Assembly (NCBI GenBank): GCA_041725895.1
Contig: JBGRQA010000018.1
Coordinates: forward strand, 1 to 64,000
DNA from: JBGRQA01 sp041725895
GTDB taxonomy: Bacteria; Bacteroidota; Bacteroidia; Bacteroidales; Marinifilaceae
Reading direction: 5' to 3'
Length of the DNA stretch: 64,000 bases
The notes beneath the pieces were generated by a model that made no database searches, was not told where the DNA came from, and saw nothing but the letters and a program-made list of their open reading frames with translations. Position 1 is the first letter of the stretch, and every line of letters begins with the position of its first letter. The position numbers and the translations under genes are program-made. Of the stretch, positions 62,701-64,000 are shown in pieces.

Positions 62701-64000
62701 TCCTTTGATGTTAGAAGATCTGGAGAAGAATTAAAAGTGGGGGTTGAATATAACACTCTCTTATTTAAGGAAGAAACCATTCTTGATTTCGGTAATGAAT
62801 TTATGCTTGCTCTAGATCAGCTGGTTGATGTTTTTGAAAACGATATGTTTCACCAGGAGCTAAGAATTTTTCAAAAAAATGAAAGTTTACCGTTGAATAC
62901 TTTTTGTGATCTCACATGTGAATTAGAAGAGATCGAGTTACAGTTTTTTGATGAGTTTAGAAAGCAGGTGGTACAAAATTCAAATAAGGTTGCCTTAGTT
63001 TTCCAAGACCAGTTTTATACATACAAACAACTGGATGATGATAGTAATAGAATAGCAAATTATCTGTGCGACATTCAAAGTTCATCCAATAGTTTGGTGG
63101 GCCTATTATTGGAGAAAAATGTTCACAGGTTGATTGCTATATTAGGTGTACAGAAATCTGGTGCTGCTTTCCTACCGTTGGATGTGAAAATGCCGATGAA
63201 ACGCTTAAACTATATACTGAAAGATAGTAAAGTGACTCTGGTGATAAAAGATATTGAATCAGAATTACAATTTCAGGGTGAATTTCTGGATTACGACAAT
63301 CTTCTTTCTTGCTCTGATAATACTTCGGTATACCCTCTTCGCAAACCCAACGAACTGGCATATGTAATCTATACTTCTGGATCTACAGGACAACCTAAAG
63401 GGGTTATGGTTGAGAATAAAAATTTGAATAACTACATTGCTGCCTTTGAGGAAGAATTTAAAATTTCATCAGGAGATAGGGTGTTGCAGCAAGCTAGTTA
63501 TGTCTTTGATACTTATATAGAGGAAGTTTTTCCGATTCTTTCTGTAGGAGGAGAGCTGATCTTAATATCAGAGAATAATAAAAGGGAAATATCCTACCTG
63601 TCCTCATATATTCAACGCAACCTGATTACTATTGTTGATTGTAGTCCACTAATGATGGGACAATTAAATGGTGTTCCTGATATAAACCAATTAAGTAGTG
63701 TTCGACTATTTATTAGTGGTGGAGATGTACTTAAAAGTGCACAAGTTGATCGATTGCATCAGTTGGGGGCTGTTTACAATACTTATGGTCCGACAGAATC
63801 AACCGTATGTGCCACTTACTATAGGTGTGAGAATTTTGAGGAGGAAAACCAGCCTATTGGCAAGGCAATTAAGAATTATGCAGTTAGCATTTCTAATTTT
63901 TCGCAATTCGATAATTTCTCTTCTCCAGGAGAGATTGAAGTTGTGGGGTATGGTGTGACACGTGGATATCTTAATAATCCAGAATTAAGTTACGAGAAGT
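59785..64000 (+). CDS. Nonribosomal peptide synthetase, C(DCL)-PCP*-C-A..., partial
   Basis: 1405 residues before the window ends; the frame is open throughout and the gene continues. C1 (residues ~1-450): LPLTYLQKSIW, HHHILFDGWSLGII at 142-155, typical of domains that accept a D-residue donor. No adenylation domain follows. A carrier-like domain (about 480-560) has the motif YFDYFNFSLKTVHLV around Ser524 in place of FFxLGGxSLKxxxL: the Ser is kept but both Gly are lost. C2 (~575-1040): HHIISDG, His730-Gly736. A (~1080 on): YTSGSTGQPKGV at 1196, with pocket residues D1242 T1243 E1246 D1285 F1309 S1311 T1333 V1341 C1342 (DTEDFSTVC); two acidic positions suggest a basic amino acid, but I cannot match the code. 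Confidence 0.9.
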   Translation, partial: MIKIDKRNVKTILPLTYLQKSIWVNSIGKKNSGNYIEQTWLKLKGSIDEDMFRTSWQTIIDKYDVLRTVFRWRGLKEPIQIIQRSVVPEIIFQDYSGCANKNEKYAELLDQIRKEELELEKVLFKIFIIEENKSNVTLIIAHHHILFDGWSLGIILKDFFENYQCLVNNLSVPHALQDRYIQNIKAVKDDCCKANEEYWVNYLTGLSGNESMETRLRLKSRKISYCDFTIDPSLVRLIEAFALQQKMTKNTIFSAAWGVLLQILNGTLDYVFYNTVSVRDHIGRNTDDAVGLFINTVPQRIITKEQQTFTDLISCVQKDLIDRNGCLNMDMGRLFQSFDIRIPNYDFSSLLVFENYPIESVVPGQKRNQESGDLFFEDPEDSSIQEGDGSLRSGLMLSDYQFYSSSQFDLTLIVADFDEFQHKLFYDEKIIDSQTLNQIIAKYKQLLKSIVTKPNQLVSLHFDEQLRLLLKNRIENHLVSVGGGDVQIYDFVTSKLIELWAEVFDLEIGTVSIEVNYFDYFNFSLKTVHLVNRIQQIFDVEFAVTEVLESPTIGQLVEVINKKQFSQKKHKLTFAETKEHYILSHEQLRLYYMQMQEEKSILFNSPKLFAINKKLSDKDVRYLQSIVHRLLRQHSSLRTVFREINGEVRQVVLPYHECQLKVEIVHVDSMVESDLFRQDTKKQGATISDEKIRLLYEHYITPFDLSRFPLLRIWILRLRDESNFLLVDIHHIISDGVSMYILMDEIKRLIDSYPLNSVKYYYSDYAHWQCRQLYSDQLSAEVDYWNRIFSKSYTPLELPYDLKGNTFGEAKGAKLYWYYDTNRYQKLRCVLQNGNLTLYSFLLAACYLLFYKQLNRYDIMIGMVVSKRNNKQFEKLVGLLIDSYPIRINLEQGANVGDLLGIVKKRFEEAWKNRLLPYHEIVKIAAGNDHALKKTLFNVMLNLHDYVESDFSVDDVSIKEVDFYYEVPKTDISFDVRRSGEELKVGVEYNTLLFKEETILDFGNEFMLALDQLVDVFENDMFHQELRIFQKNESLPLNTFCDLTCELEEIELQFFDEFRKQVVQNSNKVALVFQDQFYTYKQLDDDSNRIANYLCDIQSSSNSLVGLLLEKNVHRLIAILGVQKSGAAFLPLDVKMPMKRLNYILKDSKVTLVIKDIESELQFQGEFLDYDNLLSCSDNTSVYPLRKPNELAYVIYTSGSTGQPKGVMVENKNLNNYIAAFEEEFKISSGDRVLQQASYVFDTYIEEVFPILSVGGELILISENNKREISYLSSYIQRNLITIVDCSPLMMGQLNGVPDINQLSSVRLFISGGDVLKSAQVDRLHQLGAVYNTYGPTESTVCATYYRCENFEEENQPIGKAIKNYAVSISNFSQFDNFSSPGEIEVVGYGVTRGYLNNPELSYEK

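Overview
The window comes from a member of the Bacteroidota, most likely an anaerobic or facultative Bacteroidales/Marinilabiliales-type bacterium. Evidence: lipoproteins with short SxC/SGC lipoboxes, almost no Shine-Dalgarno sequences, a TAnnTTTG-type -7 promoter element at arsR, families typical of the phylum (DUF4382 lipoprotein, 6-bladed propeller lipoprotein, HYC_CC_PP protein, DUF885, UpxY-type NusG paralogue) and redox genes that fit low oxygen (IorAB, a multihaem cytochrome, a CoA-disulfide-reductase/rhodanese/TusA/DsrE fusion). No complete rRNA, tRNA or CRISPR array is visible.

Layout. 1-330: a 42-bp tandem repeat. 0.3-9.3 kb: a membrane protein, a thioredoxin-fold lipid/periplasmic protein, a DUF4382 lipoprotein, an SpoU-type RNA methyltransferase, a 19-haem cytochrome c fused to a cytochrome b domain, and a propeller lipoprotein. 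9.5-17.4 kb: a minus-strand copper/silver-type efflux operon (HYC_CC_PP protein, CusA-like RND pump, TolC-like channel, CusB-like adaptor, HMA protein), visibly richer in GC than the rest and carrying three kinds of short dispersed repeat. 17.8-31.4 kb: two separate acyl-CoA synthetases, a beta-barrel protein, a phosphoesterase, a four-domain sulfur-transfer oxidoreductase, a tandem pair of paralogous small membrane proteins and an IS200-type transposase. 32.1-41.5 kb: iorAB, a PAS histidine kinase, a DUF885 metalloprotein, an inverted-repeat element and the helicase HrpB. 41.6-43.7 kb: an arsenic operon (arsR, arsC, acr3) with a clear operator. 44.0-45.3 kb: a decayed zone with an IS3 orfA pseudogene, a possible tRNA 3' remnant and a small HTH gene.

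46.4-64.0 kb (running off the right end): an AT-rich nonribosomal peptide locus on the plus strand. It opens with a UpxY/NusG-type antiterminator, followed by a 2145-residue NRPS (FAAL-PCP-C-A-PCP-E), a protein joining a NACHT-like NTPase to a GT9-like glycosyltransferase domain, a TlpA-like thioredoxin protein, a MacB/FtsX-like permease and a second NRPS (C-PCP-C-A..., incomplete). The A-domain pocket of the first NRPS reads DLTKIGEVGK, one residue from the asparagine code DLTKLGEVGK as I remember it. With the FAAL start and the terminal epimerase this predicts an N-acyl-D-asparagine starter, the chemistry of the prodrug caps of colibactin, xenocoumacin and zwittermicin. The second NRPS begins with a C domain whose HHILFDGW motif is typical of D-accepting (DCL) domains, and the first ends in an E-type COM helix, so the two proteins probably dock in order. 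This locus, especially the acyl-D-Asn start, the NACHT-glycosyltransferase fusion and the A-less module with an abnormal carrier motif, is the most likely undescribed system in the window.
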